A DNA stretch of 64,000 nt. It comes from Hermodice carunculata (Eukaryota; Annelida; Polychaeta; Eunicida; Amphinomidae). Below are positions 21,861 through 36,400 of the stretch, piece by piece; within the stretch, counting starts at the first letter, position 1; every line of letters starts with the position of its first letter. The translations under genes and the position numbers were made by a program. Location of the stretch: NCBI GenBank assembly GCA_964020975.1, contig OZ026625.1, positions 6,973,413 through 7,037,412 on the forward strand, in the 5' to 3' direction. The notes under the pieces were generated by a model. It was not told the origin of the DNA, searched no databases, and saw only the letters and a program-made list of their open reading frames with translations.

Positions 21861-21861
<1 letters not shown>
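20570..21861. other. intergenic stretch upstream of the GPCR
   Basis: AT-rich with no credible frame. A short G-rich run lies at 21364-21373. The receptor's distal regulation could lie here, but nothing specific is recognised. Confidence 0.45.
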
Positions 21862-22198
<337 letters not shown>

Positions 22199-22346
22199 TC
22201 CTTTACACGCACAAATAAACGGAAACAGTCACTCACTTGGCATGGAAGAGACGAGCAAGATGGGGCAACACAGTTACTGATTTCTAAATAAAAACTATAT
22301 TGTTTCATGACCCCGCTAAACAACATATTTCAGTCCTCAGTCCCTG

Positions 22347-22373
22347 CGCTGTCTGAAAATTTTCCAGACAGCG
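22347..22373. repeat. 27-base near-perfect palindrome
   Basis: CGCTGTCTG and CAGACAGCG arms flank AAAATTTT with one offset base; the predicted cruciform or hairpin has a 9-bp GC-containing stem. Function unknown. Confidence 0.6.
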
Positions 22374-23299
22374 TAAGGTTTTATCCGAGACGGATGCGGC
22401 ATACAGTGTCCGTAACGCCCAAAACATGGTACGATACAGGCAAGCTTTCTGTGGGCCGAATATTATGCTACAAATACTAATTTACGATCAAATACGTTGG
22501 GTTCATAAATTAACGTAACTTATCTGATTTAATATCTTTCTGAAGAGACGACTTTTTGTATCACCAAAAAGTTCATACTGGATTTTGCAAGGACGCACAT
22601 CGTAACATCTTAACAATGAATATATTACTTAAGATCTAACGGCAACAGCTGTACCATATTTCAACTTTCCTTATATTACGCAATCTGTTACAATTTGTTA
22701 TTTTACCCAATCTGCTACCAGTATCGCCATGCTCTTTCTGTCAGTACCCACAGTCGATTTTGTAAGGCTATGACAAAGCTGAGCTCACTTTTTAAAAATT
22801 GGTATTATTCGTTCTAGGCGTTGAAGTTGGGTTGCAGTGTGAGACAAACATAGCAAGTTGTGATTCACCTACGCTAAAACAGATACAAGGTCGAACTCCC
22901 TGATAACTGTAATACTTTGCATTGGAACTTGATCAAGATTGAATTGTCAGACGAAGATTATCAAACTATATGGTGTTGATATTACAAGTAGTACAAAGCC
23001 TGCCAGCGTGTTATGTTGCCTCGTGAAGCGAAAGGAAACATTCTCAAATAGAATCTATCCTAGTCACAATATGAACATGATGCTATTTGCGTTAGTTAAT
23101 GGCCTAACTACAAAGCATTGAATGTCTTGGCTCGTCTTGAGCATCACAGAGAGAAAAACATCAAAGCTATCAAACGGTTTGTTTTCACGAGATGACTAAA
23201 GTTTAGGGGTCCTATCTTGACAAACTATATGTAAACCACCTGATACCTATTCAACACGGCACAATACTTGCGCACACTATAATGTTTGTTGTTGTCGTT
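22374..23299. other. non-coding stretch, nothing recognised
   Basis: AT-rich sequence with short shadow frames only. Confidence 0.5.
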
Positions 23300-23640
23300 G
23301 ATATACTTTATTTCTTTAAAGAGGATTAGAAAAGTAGCCAAAGGCTAATACAAATTCTTCTCCTCGTGTAAATACAAAATATATGCAAATATAACCGTAC
23401 ATAGAGTAGTGTAAAGAGGAAAAAAATGTAAAAGACAATAAGATACAACATAAAATGACAAAATACACAGCTATACGTAACACATGGGATCACAATATAA
23501 TACAAGATCGCAAACTGCCATAAAACTGGAGAGGATGACACATAGTACAGAAAAAAAACTGTAATAATATCCTGTAAAATTTGACACGAATATACCGGCA
23601 GCAATTTAATTTTTGTAACGAAATACATGAACATTTATGA
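23300..23640 (-). mobile_element. possible LINE 3'UTR end
   Basis: On the minus strand the sequence ends GAAATAAAGTATATCAACGA followed by CAACAACA-like short repeats. A poly(A)-signal word followed by a tandem tail is the usual finish of CR1-like LINEs. No coding part is preserved. Confidence 0.3.
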
Positions 23641-25274
23641 AAGTTTGGCAGTAAAATGATGTGTTTTGAAAAGAGTAAATTACCGTAAGAATACAGAAAG
23701 TCACATTAATATCACCATAGGCATCCTATTTTTTTCATTTATATACTGTAAATGTTGGGAAAAATACAGCAATCAATATCACATGTAAAAGTTGCATTAA
23801 CACCAATCTATTGTTGAATTATCATAGACTACAGTGATTCAGAACTCCTATCCGCACCCCCTTACTCCCTCCCCCCCCCCAAAACCCCAGCACTTTTCGA
23901 AGACTATTTTGGAGGTAAAAAGTTCAAATTGAGTTAAAGTTCCTCATAAATGAAGCAAATTATTCTGTTTGTACTATTCTTTATTATTTCCACATTAAGA
24001 TTAACGTAATGCCATATAATTACTGCTGTATACATGTAGCTTTAAGGCAATCTCGGCTGTGAGGCACACCTATTTCAGCAACTGTGTCATAAACTGACCA
24101 GTGATATGAGCATTAATTGTTTCACTACATTGATTCTTCAACATTTACGCTTCTCTTTCCCCATTCGAAGTTTTAATACTGACTGGGATGGAACACAAAA
24201 GGGATAATGCTTAGCATGCAAAATATTAACTGTCTTAAAAAATACTATCATCGATTAAAATTTTTCACCTGAACGTTACATTTAACACCAAAGTTCCTCT
24301 CTTGCTATCCCAAGTTTCAATAGTGGATATTCGAAAGGAACACAAAGCTTACCATGTGTAGCATGACAAACAATAACTGTTGTCAAAATGTGATTGCTGA
24401 GCAGCATTAGTAACCCTCAACATAACATTTGACACTTAAGTTCCTTTAACTTTTTGAATTACCAAGAATATAAAATTTTTAGCTGGTCCAGAATGGAACA
24501 AATTTGCAATTATTGCAAAAGGTAACGGTTGCCTCCAGAAGATCCAATCCAGTAACTAACACAGGATGTTTAATGTTCTTCCTTAATATATTTTCCTTTA
24601 CAAATTAAACTGTCACACAGTGTAAAATCGTGATAACAGTGCTTCTTATCTTTAACTATGAAAGGTGCAGAACACTCGATGTAAAAGAATAATGTGACAA
24701 CACAAAGGTCTATTAAACCTCATTCATCCTTAATTTGTGTTCATCATTGTGGAACTGTGCTATCACATTTGATAGTGTGAGGACTTTTGGTGCAATTGAT
24801 CTCTGTCCTTTTTTTGTCTTTGATGCCATCATTGCAGTTAAAACCAGCAAAAACTCTGCAAATGGAGGATATAATAACATAAAGGGGCTAGTTTCAGTTT
24901 CTCAGTAGCAATGTCGTTAGGTCTTCTCATTTTCAAATGAAAAGCAAGAGATGCACGGGTCTGTCAAAAATACCAAACTTCGTCAAGTTTATATCATGTA
25001 AATAGAGCTATAATTACATGCAATTTTGAAAACAAGAGATATGAGCCAAAAGTGTATATATTTCATTTTCCCGTGCAACTATCACAATATTTTTTTAAAT
25101 TCTTTAAAAATCAAAACTATTTGTCTGAAAGCTTGGCAAGGATCATTTTCATCACCTTCCAGCTCAATCTATCTAACAGATGACATCTTTTGGAGGAAAA
25201 AACAAACCAAGATAACTGTGTGAACAGTCCATGCGAACGTGATGCAAATGGAATTTCTCTGAATTAGTCATCCT
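23641..25274. other. 1.6-kb non-coding stretch with poly-C tract
   Basis: Contains about 11 C near 23870-23880. No gene or element recognised. Confidence 0.45.
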
Positions 25275-26656
<1,382 letters not shown>

Positions 26657-29242
26657 GGTGTCAACCTCACTTCACTTTTATTGGTCATAACGACATTTTA
26701 TGTGGTTACAACCACTTTTCATCTGGTCATAACGACATTTTATCTGGTTCGTACGACTTTTTATCTGGTCATAACATTTTATCTCGTTTGGACTACTTTT
26801 TATCTGGTCAAAACGACATTTTATGTGATTCAGACGACATTTTATGACTGTAGTCAAAACGATATTTTATGTGGTTCGGACGACTTTTTATGTGGTCATA
26901 ACGACATTGCATGTGAACATAACGACATATTAGATGGTTCGAACGTCTTTTTATGTAGTTATAACGAAATTTTTATCTGGTAAGGGCGATATTATATGTG
27001 GTCATAACGACATTTTATGTTGTAATATCGACATTTTATCTAGTTCAGACGACTTTTTGTCTGGTCTTAATGATATTTTATCTGGTTCGCACGACATTTT
27101 ATCTGGTCATAACGACATTTTATGTGATCATACTGATATTTTGTGTGGTCAGAATGACATTTTATTTGGTCATAACGACATTTTATGTGATTATAACGAC
27201 ATTCTTTCTAATTCGGAAGACTTTATGTGGTCATAACGACATTTTTTTCTAGTTGGGACGACATTTTATGTGGTCATAACATTTTGTGTGGTAATAAGGA
27301 CATTTTATCTGGTTCGGACGAGTCTTTATCTGGTCATAATATTTTGTCTGGTCGTAACGACATTTTATCTGGTTAGAACGACCTATTATGTGGCCATAAC
27401 GACATTTTATCTGAGTTGGAAGTCTTTTTATGTGGTCAAAACGACATTTTGTGTGGTCATAACGACATTCTATCTGGTTCGGACGACTTCTGGTTATAAC
27501 GAAATTTTAACTGGTTCGGACGACATTTTATCTATACTGGTCTTAACGACATTTTTGTCTGGTGTGGTTGACTTTTTATCTTTTTACATTTTTGAGATTG
27601 CAAGCTGATGCATGAAATGAACACGAAACATAAAATATTGATTGAATGTAATATTAGTGTACTGACATACACCGTAAGATAAGTAATGAACATATTGCTG
27701 TATATCGGGCAAGGTGGTTCCATGCAGATATGAATGGCTGAACACGGAATTACGATGAGGTTTGTCTGCACTGTTTTTTGTTTTCAATACCATTCCCAGG
27801 CTATTCAAAACAAACTTTTCGAAGAATTTTAGCTTCTACCCTTAATTCTCCCCCATGTAACATGTGGCTTGAATTTCCCCGAATTTCAACAAATTGTTTT
27901 CATTAAATGACAAGGAAGTATATCACAACATATAAAAGGACATATACTTCCCACAGCAGCAACTGTGGTATACAAGTATGCTAGCTATTTAACACAAACA
28001 AACAGGAAAAGGGAGGTAGTTATGGTTAGAAACCGGTGGACCGTTGCCTGCAGAGCAGAATAATTGTTCCTTGTTACTCCAACCAGTGGAGTAGAAATAA
28101 CGCTCTCTTACGGATGCCTAGACGGACCACCAGTTTTTTAAAACTGGAATTTTTTAGATTTAAAATTCGAAATTACTAGAAAAAATTAAAGTTTCGAGTT
28201 ATAAACAAATGTTGCAAATTGAACTTTCAAGAGGAGATGGAAATCGAATGACTTCAAATGATACAGCTATTCGACATTCCAATGACCGTTAAGTGCCAGC
28301 AACAGGCAAAGCTGGAATGGTATGGGACTTATTGCCCTGTAACTGCATTGCAGGAACATAATAAATCACGTTAAGCTGTATATTCGATGATAGAGATTGA
28401 AACATTGGGTGCAGGAAAAAACTGAGTTTGATACCCTCCGGATGAAATGGACCCATCTTGTACACAGACGATTAAAAATTGTATAATTCGTCGAGCAATT
28501 TGTACGAGTGCAGGATTACATTTGAAGGGTGCAGAATCTGATATTACCAATTACACCTTTCACAAAGACATCTTGTTCCTGTAACTTACTGAAACTCGAG
28601 ATGTGGTCGTAAACCTGAGATTATGCACCTGTTTTGAACACCTTAGAGGTTCAAAATTTTGCAAATTAGGAGAAATTATGCTATTTACGTGCAATTAGAA
28701 TGTTAGATGTTTTGGACACAACGTAGAACGTACCAGTATACGTTAAGGTCAAGATACCACCAAGCCTCGTCCTTACGGGCGAGGCTTACACCTGTTGTAG
28801 GATTTATTTTCTACATATAAACATGATATATTTTCCCAGTGTCTAATTGAACCCCAGTAGAGAAGTGCCCGGGTCAAGGCGTTGGCCCGGGAAGTAGCTC
28901 TCAGCAGTACGAAATTGTCATTTGAATTTTATACTGATATTCTTGTACTTGTGAGAAAGGAACAGTGATACCTGCCATTATTCCGATACATGGTTGTCAA
29001 AATGTATTAATTTCCAGTGCGGTATAGACATAATGTTAGGCACTATTAGACGCCAATTTAGTTCATATACTCATGGCGTTCTTTTTTCTTTTTTTTTCTT
29101 TTTTTTGTTGTTTTTCTTTTTTTAATTTCTTGTGCTATTCCCGCATTTCAATTTTAATTACTGGTTTGAAATGGTACTTTTTTACCATAAAAATGGAGTT
29201 GAAGCACAGGGGTCTTAAACAGCATTCAAAGTGATCACTTTG
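26657..29242. repeat. left arm of the foldback element
   Basis: The outer domain (about 26677-27575) consists of units such as CATAACGACATTTTATCTGG T, alternating with TCGGACGACATTTTATCTGG T. The unit length is a multiple of three, so long open frames appear by chance. The inner domain (27590-29242) is the reverse complement of 33439-35620 with scattered substitutions. It ends in TCAAAGTGATCACTTTGA, itself a palindrome, beyond which the arms stop matching. Confidence 0.9.
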
Positions 29243-29300
29243 AGTTATCGTCCATATTTTCTGATAATATTATTGCCCTACTAAATCGGTAACTAGTCTG

Positions 29301-30570
29301 TCATTTAAATACATGACTGTACATATCAACGGCTTCATATGCATCACTTGTACCATGAATGTCGTTTTCTTCTAAACATACGAGACACACTTCAAATAAG
29401 TCTTTGTCGAACGGAGATCCCTCTGTAAACGTACAATCCGCATCACATACGTCAACTGCATCTGCTTCTACGGGTTGCAGATAATTCTCTACACCATACA
29501 AAGCTGACAGCGTGTACTTCACTGGCAACATTTTGATCATTGCTTGCTCTTTTACGATGTGTGATTAAAATACGAACAACTTTATCGAGTTGATTCTTCA
29601 AAGAAACAGTTAATAATAAATGAAAAATAAAAAGTTTTGTGGTGATAGTGTGTTTATAAAAGTATAGTTTTCTTGATAAAGTCATGGTGTTATTTACATA
29701 AAAAACATAGATTTTAAAAAGCTATAATTTGTTTCAAATTGCGTTCTCACAGCAGAATAAGTTGATTTCAGGGTGCTCTACATTTACTACTAGTGTATAC
29801 CAAGCGAGTCTCGATAGCTATCCAACGGCCTATTCAAAGTTCTTCAATTTTGCAGATCTATTTTTGCAGTTTATATTCTTTGAAATGAAAAAAAACTGAA
29901 AGTGCATTTCAATGTAACGCATGTATTTGGTTCTGATGACAAATTGGATTACGTTTGTTTAGATGAAACACATAGCCTTGTGTCGATGTGTAGGTACGTA
30001 ATGTAATCATGTTAATAATAATACAAATAACATTGAGAAACTTCAGTACATAGGAAACAATACGAAACATATAAGTAGTAACATGCACGTATTGACAAAT
30101 AAAATGAAGACGCAAATGAATGTGCGTATGCATGAATGTATTTACATTTTTCGTAGATATTTCTTTGGATCTTGCAGTAGAGTTTGTGTTCACACATGAA
30201 TCATGTTGAAATGTTTCGGCTAGATTACCTGGATAAGCCTCATGAAGCAGAACTGCATTAGACTTTTATCAATAAAGTCACCATCAAAGTAACCCTCTTC
30301 TTTAATTAAGGACAACAGATCCATCCAAAATTGTATACACTGTTTCCGAAGCATTCCCATCCACATCTGAATTCGTTGGTTTTCAGAACTCTTCCCGTAA
30401 AAGAAACTGTCGACCAGAAAGGAACGTTTGCATTTGTTCCACATGTCCATTTTTTGTAACCATGTCTCCGCGAATAGCACGGGGGCAACACGCCCTTCTT
30501 GCCACTGCTTCTTTTGGGCCACTGTTGGTAATGTAGGCTCGTAACCATGTAATTTGGCGAGAAAATCCAT
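29301..30570 (-). pseudogene. C-terminal exons of an rve-type integrase/transposase inside the foldback element
   Basis: The first exon segment (30570-30223) reads FYGKSSENQRIQMWMGMLRK, then QFWMDLLSLIKEEGYFDGDF and IDKSLMQFCFMRLIQ. This is the C-terminal third of a family of invertebrate and fish 'integrase core domain' proteins, in which a 'LYGxSxxNQRIExWWGxLRK' motif follows the catalytic domain. A donor CAG/GTAATC sits at 30223 and an acceptor TTTGAAG/AA at about 29604. The next exon starts QLDKVVRILITHRKRASN and later reads SPFDKDLFEVCLVCLEEN and DAYEAVDMYSHVF, the tail of the same family. The intron would be about 620 bases. The catalytic DDE part is not visible; it may have been displaced by the LINE at 30650. 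The remnant is broken. By position it is the best candidate for the foldback element's own transposase. Confidence 0.6.
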
Positions 30571-30649
30571 CTATGTAGGCCCTTATACTAATGCCAAGCC
30601 GATGATATACATTTTACATGTATTTTAGAGATAGACTAGGTACTGATTT

Positions 30650-33300
30650 AGTAGAGCAATAACGTTATCAGGATATATGGAAGACAAATCAAAGTGATCA
30701 CACATGAAAAGGCGAATGTTGATCACCTTGATCAAATATATTGGGATGATTGTTTTAAATTTGATAATATCGATGAATGCTGTAAGAATTGGGCGGAATC
30801 GTTTCTTAAAGCTGCAAACCACACTATTCTTAATAAACCAAAAACACTTCGTCCCTCTTATCTCCCCTGGTACAGTTCTGGGCTCAGCTGTGAGAAGCGG
30901 AAAGTCATTCGAGCATATGATATAGCAAAAGAAAAGAAACATGACGCACAAACATGGAGTACTTACAATAGAATTCGCAATTAGTACCAGGAACAATTAA
31001 AAATTGCTGAAGAAAACAATAATTATTTTTCTATCAAAAGTGCTGAACATAAGAACAAAGCTTGGTGGCGAACCGTAATACATTTCATGAATTACAATCA
31101 ATCTCATCCCTTCTTGATTACATTAACACCGCTATTTTACTGAAAGTCTATCCAAAACTAAAATATTTAATCAATTTTTCCTGAGCCAGAGTAGTCTTGA
31201 CACTTCCAGGGCCCCCTTGCTCCCTGCCATAGATCTACCCACTAATATTCTTGAGTCCATTCAAATCAACCAAAACGAAATTCTAGATATTTTAAAAAAG
31301 TGTAGATTTCATAAAGGCCACCGATCCGCATATAATCAGCGCTCGTCTCTTATAGGAAGGAACGCCATCTATTTGCGTATCACTAACTAAATTATTCAAT
31401 CTTTTGTTCGAGCTTCAAGCTATTCCCAGGTTATGGAACCAAGCACATGTCACCACTTTATACAAAACGGGCGACCCTACTTTATGTAACAATTATCGTC
31501 CTATCTCTCTTTTAAGTTGTGTCGGTATAACTTGAGGCAATTTAATTTTGTCTGCTAACCAGTTCTGTTTTTTTTACCTGGCGATTTGACAGTCAACCAG
31601 CTTCTTTCCCTGTATCACGACCTCTGCCTTTCAGTTAATTGACAGAAAGAAGTACAAATTGTTTTTCTTGATAGAAGCAAAGCATTCGATCGCGTTTGAC
31701 ACAAGAGTTTATTGAACAAATTGAAATGCATTAGCATATCAGGTTATTTGCTCAATTGGTTTCAAGTTTATTTATTTTTAATCGCCAACAGTGCGTCGTT
31801 CTGAATAGCCCGACCTCTGATTGAGGAACCATAAATGGTTGTGTCCCACAGGGCTCTGTACCAGGTCCTCTTTTATTTTTTATTTTTCATAAACGATATT
31901 GTGGATATTTTCCAGTCAAATATAAAATGCTTGCAGATGACACATCCTTGTTTCACACTGTTGACAATCCAAATTTAACGGCAGCCATGATAAACAATGA
32001 TCTTTCTTCTTTTTCATCATGGTCTTCTGATTGGTTGGTAACTTTTAATGCTCTGAAAACAGATGCTATGTTAGTATCTCGAAACAGGAACCCAGTAAAT
32101 CAGCCTCCTTTAGTATTTCAAGATCACCAGCTGAAAAATATTGACCAGCACAAACATTTCGGGTTTGTATTCCGATCTGACCTCAGGTGGAACGAACACA
32201 TCTTAGTCATTAAAGCTACTAAACAACTCAATATTTTGAAAACACTACAGTGGGCGCTTTACCCTTGACAGAAAACGCTAGAAATTATCTACACATCATT
32301 TATCTGACCTTTAATGGAATACGATTCTGTTGTCTGGGATGGCGGTACTCAGACTGATGCATTACAGTTGGAAGGTGTTCAGTGGGCTGCTGCCCGTGTC
32401 ATTTCTGGTGCCATGCGCACCACAACAAATGCTAAACTATGTGAGGAAACTGGTTTTGTAACATTATAAAAGAGTTGAGAAATGAGTTAGTTAACATATA
32501 TGTACAAAATTTAAAAAAGTCTAGTTCCGGAATATATTAGTAACACTATTCCTGCTGACCCAAACGTCAATAGAAGATATGATACGAGACAACCCCCAGA
32601 TCTACCACACTTTAGAGAGAGAACAGAACTACTGATAACTCATTCTTCTCTGCACCCACTACACTTTGGAACCAATTGCCCTCCGAAGTACGAAATTCAA
32701 ACTCTTTGTCTCAATTCAAAAATAAAATTAATACTCGTGCTCCTCAACCAGTCCAACAGATAGAATTGCACTTGTGAGCAAAAGATTTCCAGCAGTTATC
32801 CATGCGAGATTACGCATGGGCCGCAATCAACTGAATGCTTATCTATTTTAGATAGGCGTTTCTGATACTCCTGAGTGTCGATGTTGGCAAGGTGCTGAAA
32901 CGTTTGGCATTTCTATTTTGTTTGTCCGTTTCATATTATTTTCCGAGATAATCTCCACAGAATTGTAACAATTTATCCTCCTTCACTCTTGGAACAATTT
33001 TATATGGTGCTTCAGGCTGCAGTTTCGAGAACAACAAGAAAATATTGTTGGCTGTCCAAGACTACATAACAAAAACTAAGCGTGTTCAGTCCGGCGCTAT
33101 AACATGATGTGAATATTTTGTATTTAACTTTGTAACCATGAATTTATGTGATTTGTTTATCACACAGTATGGTATATACTATACCGTAAAAGCCCCGCTG
33201 TCTCTCCCGCTTTGTGTGTCATGTCCTACTTCAATCTGTCAGCTTAGTGCAATGCTCTATTTATTATTCATACTTCACTATTTACAACATATGGACACTA
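30650..33300 (+). mobile_element. LINE (CR1/jockey-like), 5'-truncated, nested in the foldback centre
   Basis: At 30694-30984 the post-endonuclease region reads YWDDCFKFDNIDECCKNWAE, then PSYLPWYSSGLSCEKRKVIR. RT pieces follow in changing frames: NNYRPISLLSC near 31490, a PQGSVxGPLLF-like segment near 31850, then LADDTSLFHT (31927-32268; ADD is the RT active-site motif). Next are 'KHFGFVFRSDLRWNEHI', 'YTSFI..LMEYDSVVWD' and a cysteine-rich CRCWQGAET tail near 32880. About six or more stops and frame changes make it dead. It reads opposite to the integrase exons and shares a CAAAGTGATCAC word with the inner edge of the arms at its start. Confidence 0.8.
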
Positions 33301-33438
33301 TTTCATGACAGCATTGCACCAGGCCTTGTGATGTTCCGTCTGCCCAGTGCCATTGTCCTTCTTCCGCAAGAGGGGATAACATAGAGCCTGGTCCTTCTCT
33401 CCAAGTGTTTTCCTGTATGGAATACAATATGTTTAAAA

Positions 33439-36400
33439 CAAGTGATCACTTTGAATACTGTCAAAGCCTTCTGCGCTTCAACTCCATTTTTTAGGAAAAA
33501 AATACCATTTAAAACCAGTAATATATACACTAAAATGCGTGGAATGACACAAGAAAAAAAAACCTAAAAAAAAAAAACATGAGGATATTAACCAAACTGG
33601 CGTCTAATAGTGCCTCACAGTTAATCTACACCGTTCTGGAAATCTAATACATTTTGACAACCATGTATCGGCATAATGGTAGGTATCACTGTTATTTTAA
33701 ATTCAAATGACAGTTTTGTATTGCTGAAAGCTACTTCACGGGTATACGCCTTGACCTGGGAACTGCTCTACTGGGGTTCGATTAGACACTGGGAAAATAT
33801 ATCATGTATATATGTAGAAAATAAATCCTACAACAGGTGAAAGGACGAGGCTTGGTGGTATCTCGACCTCAACGCATCCTGGTACGTTCTACGTTGTGTC
33901 CAAAACATCTAACATTCTAATTGCACGTAATTAGCATAATTTCTCCTAATTTGCATAATTTTAAACCTCTAAGTTGTACAAAACAGGTGCATTATCTCAG
34001 ATTAAGGACCACATCTCGAGTTTCAGTGATTTAAAGGAACAAGATGTCCTTGTGAAAAGTGTAACTGGTAATATCAGATTCTGCACCCTTCAAAATGTAA
34101 TCATGCACTCGTACAAATTGCTTGTCGAATTATACAATTTTTTAATCGTTTGTGTACAAGATGGGCCCATTTCATCTGGAATGGCATCAAACTCAGTTTT
34201 TTCCTGCACCCAATGTTTCAGTCTCTATCATCGAATATACTTAACGTGATTTATTATGTTCCTGCAATGCAGTTACAGGGCAATAAGTCCCATACCATTC
34301 CAGCTTTGCCTGTTGCTGGCACTTAACGGTCATTGGAATGTCGAATGGCTGTATCATTTGAATTCATTCGATTTCCATCTCCTCTTGAAAGTTTAATAAG
34401 CAACATTTGTTTATAACTGGAAACTTTATTTTTTTCTGGTCATTTCGAATTTTAAATCTAAAAAATCCCAGTTTTAAAAAACTGGGATTTTTTAGATTTA
34501 AGGCATCCATAAGAGAGCGTTATTTTACGTATTAATATTTCAGTGTATTCGTGCACTGAATGGATGCAGAGGGGCGATGTCAAATGTAAATGTGTCGCTT
34601 TTCCCCCCTTTATGTGGCTGATTTCATACAGCCGAGAGGCGATCGGCATGTCTCAAAAGGCTTGAAAATGTATGTTGAATCGCGTTGTCACATTCATCTG
34701 TCAAACATGGGCACAAATTTAATTATTTTTTTTTATTTGGTATGATGCAAATATATCATGAGAGTACGTGTTAGGTGCAAGTATATGTTCTTTTTGTATG
34801 TTACGCAAAAGACTAGAAACTGTTATGCTGGAAAAGAATATTATTTTGGTAGGTGCAAAAATGATATTGATCACGTTACATTTAGGGATTTTTGCATAGC
34901 TAAATGACTGTTTTTACCTATAGTTTGCATCAGTTCTTTTATTGTCATATTTGTTAACTATATTGAATAATGTTAATTCCATGGTTACTAATTTTTAAGA
35001 AATTAAAGTGACTGATTGTTTAGAACCAAAGAGCGATCCACCTTGCCTCCAAAGCAGACCCAAGCTGCGTATGTCTGCTCCGCTGTGTGGAGTAACAAGG
35101 AACAATTATTCTGCTTTGCAGGCAACGATCCACCGGTTTCGTACCATAAATACCCCCCTTTTTCTGTTTGTTTGTGGTAAAATAGCTAGCATACTTGTAT
35201 ACCACGGTTGCTGCTGTGGATATATGTCCTTTTATATGTTATCATATACTTCCTTGATATTTCATGCAAAACAATTTGTTGAAATTCGGTGAAATTCAAG
35301 CCACATGTTACCTGGGGGGAGAATTAAGGGTAGAAACAAAAATTCTTCGGAAAGTTAGTTTTGAATAGCCCGGGAATGGTATCGAAAACAAAAAACAGTG
35401 CAGACAAACCTCATCGTAACTCCATGTTCAGCCATTCATGTCTGCGTGGAACCACCTTGCCCGGTATACAGTAAGATGTTTATTATTTATCTTACGGTGT
35501 AAGCCAGTACACTGATATTACATTCAATCAATATATTATATTTCGTGTACATATAACCATGTTTTATCTTGGATTCGTAAGATGCATCAGCTTTCAATCG
35601 ATCAAAAAAAGAGAAAAGATTAAAAAGTCGTCCGAATCAGATACATGTCGTTACGACCAGATAAAAAGTCGTCCAAACCAGATAAAATGTCGTTATAACC
35701 ACACAAAATGTAGTCTTAACCAGATAAAATATCGTTATGGCCACACAAAGTGTCGTTATGACCACATAAAATGTCGTTATGACTAGATAAAATATCGTCC
35801 GAACCAGATAAAATTTCCTTATGACCACGCAAAATGTCTTTATGACCACATTAAATGTCGTCCTAAACAGATAAAATGTCATTATGACCACATAAAATGT
35901 CGTCCTAACCAGACAAAGTGTCGTTATGACCACATAAAAGGTCGTCCGAACCAGATAAAATGTCGTTATGGCAACATAAAATGTCGTTATGACCAGATAA
36001 AATGACGCTATGGCCACATAAAAAGTCATCCGAACCATATAAATGTCGTTATGTCCACATAAAATATGGCCGGAACCTGATAAAATGTCGTTATGACCAG
36101 ATAAAATGTCGTCCAAATCAGATAAAATGTCGTTATAACTACATCAAATGTCGTTATGACATGTTGTCTTAACCAGATAAAATGTCGTTATGACCACATC
36201 GTAGTCCGAACTAAATGAAATGTCGTTATGACCAGATAAAATGTCCTTGTGACCACATAAAAAATCGTTATGACCACATATAATGTCGTCCTAACCAGAT
36301 AAAATGTCGATATGACCAGATAAAATTTCGTGCGAACCAGATAAAATGTCGTTATGACCAGATAAAAAGTCGTATGAACCACACAAAGCGTCATGACCAC

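Noticed and set aside
26681-27608. Seven-residue-repeat frames (TTFYLVI type) that look like repeat proteins
   Set aside because: The ~21-bp unit of the foldback arm is a multiple of three, so frames stay open by arithmetic; both arms show it in mirror image and codon use is not protein-like.
30694-30984. LINE peptide first considered as a host protein
   Set aside because: Its order and the following RT motifs (LADDTSLF and others) place it in a LINE.
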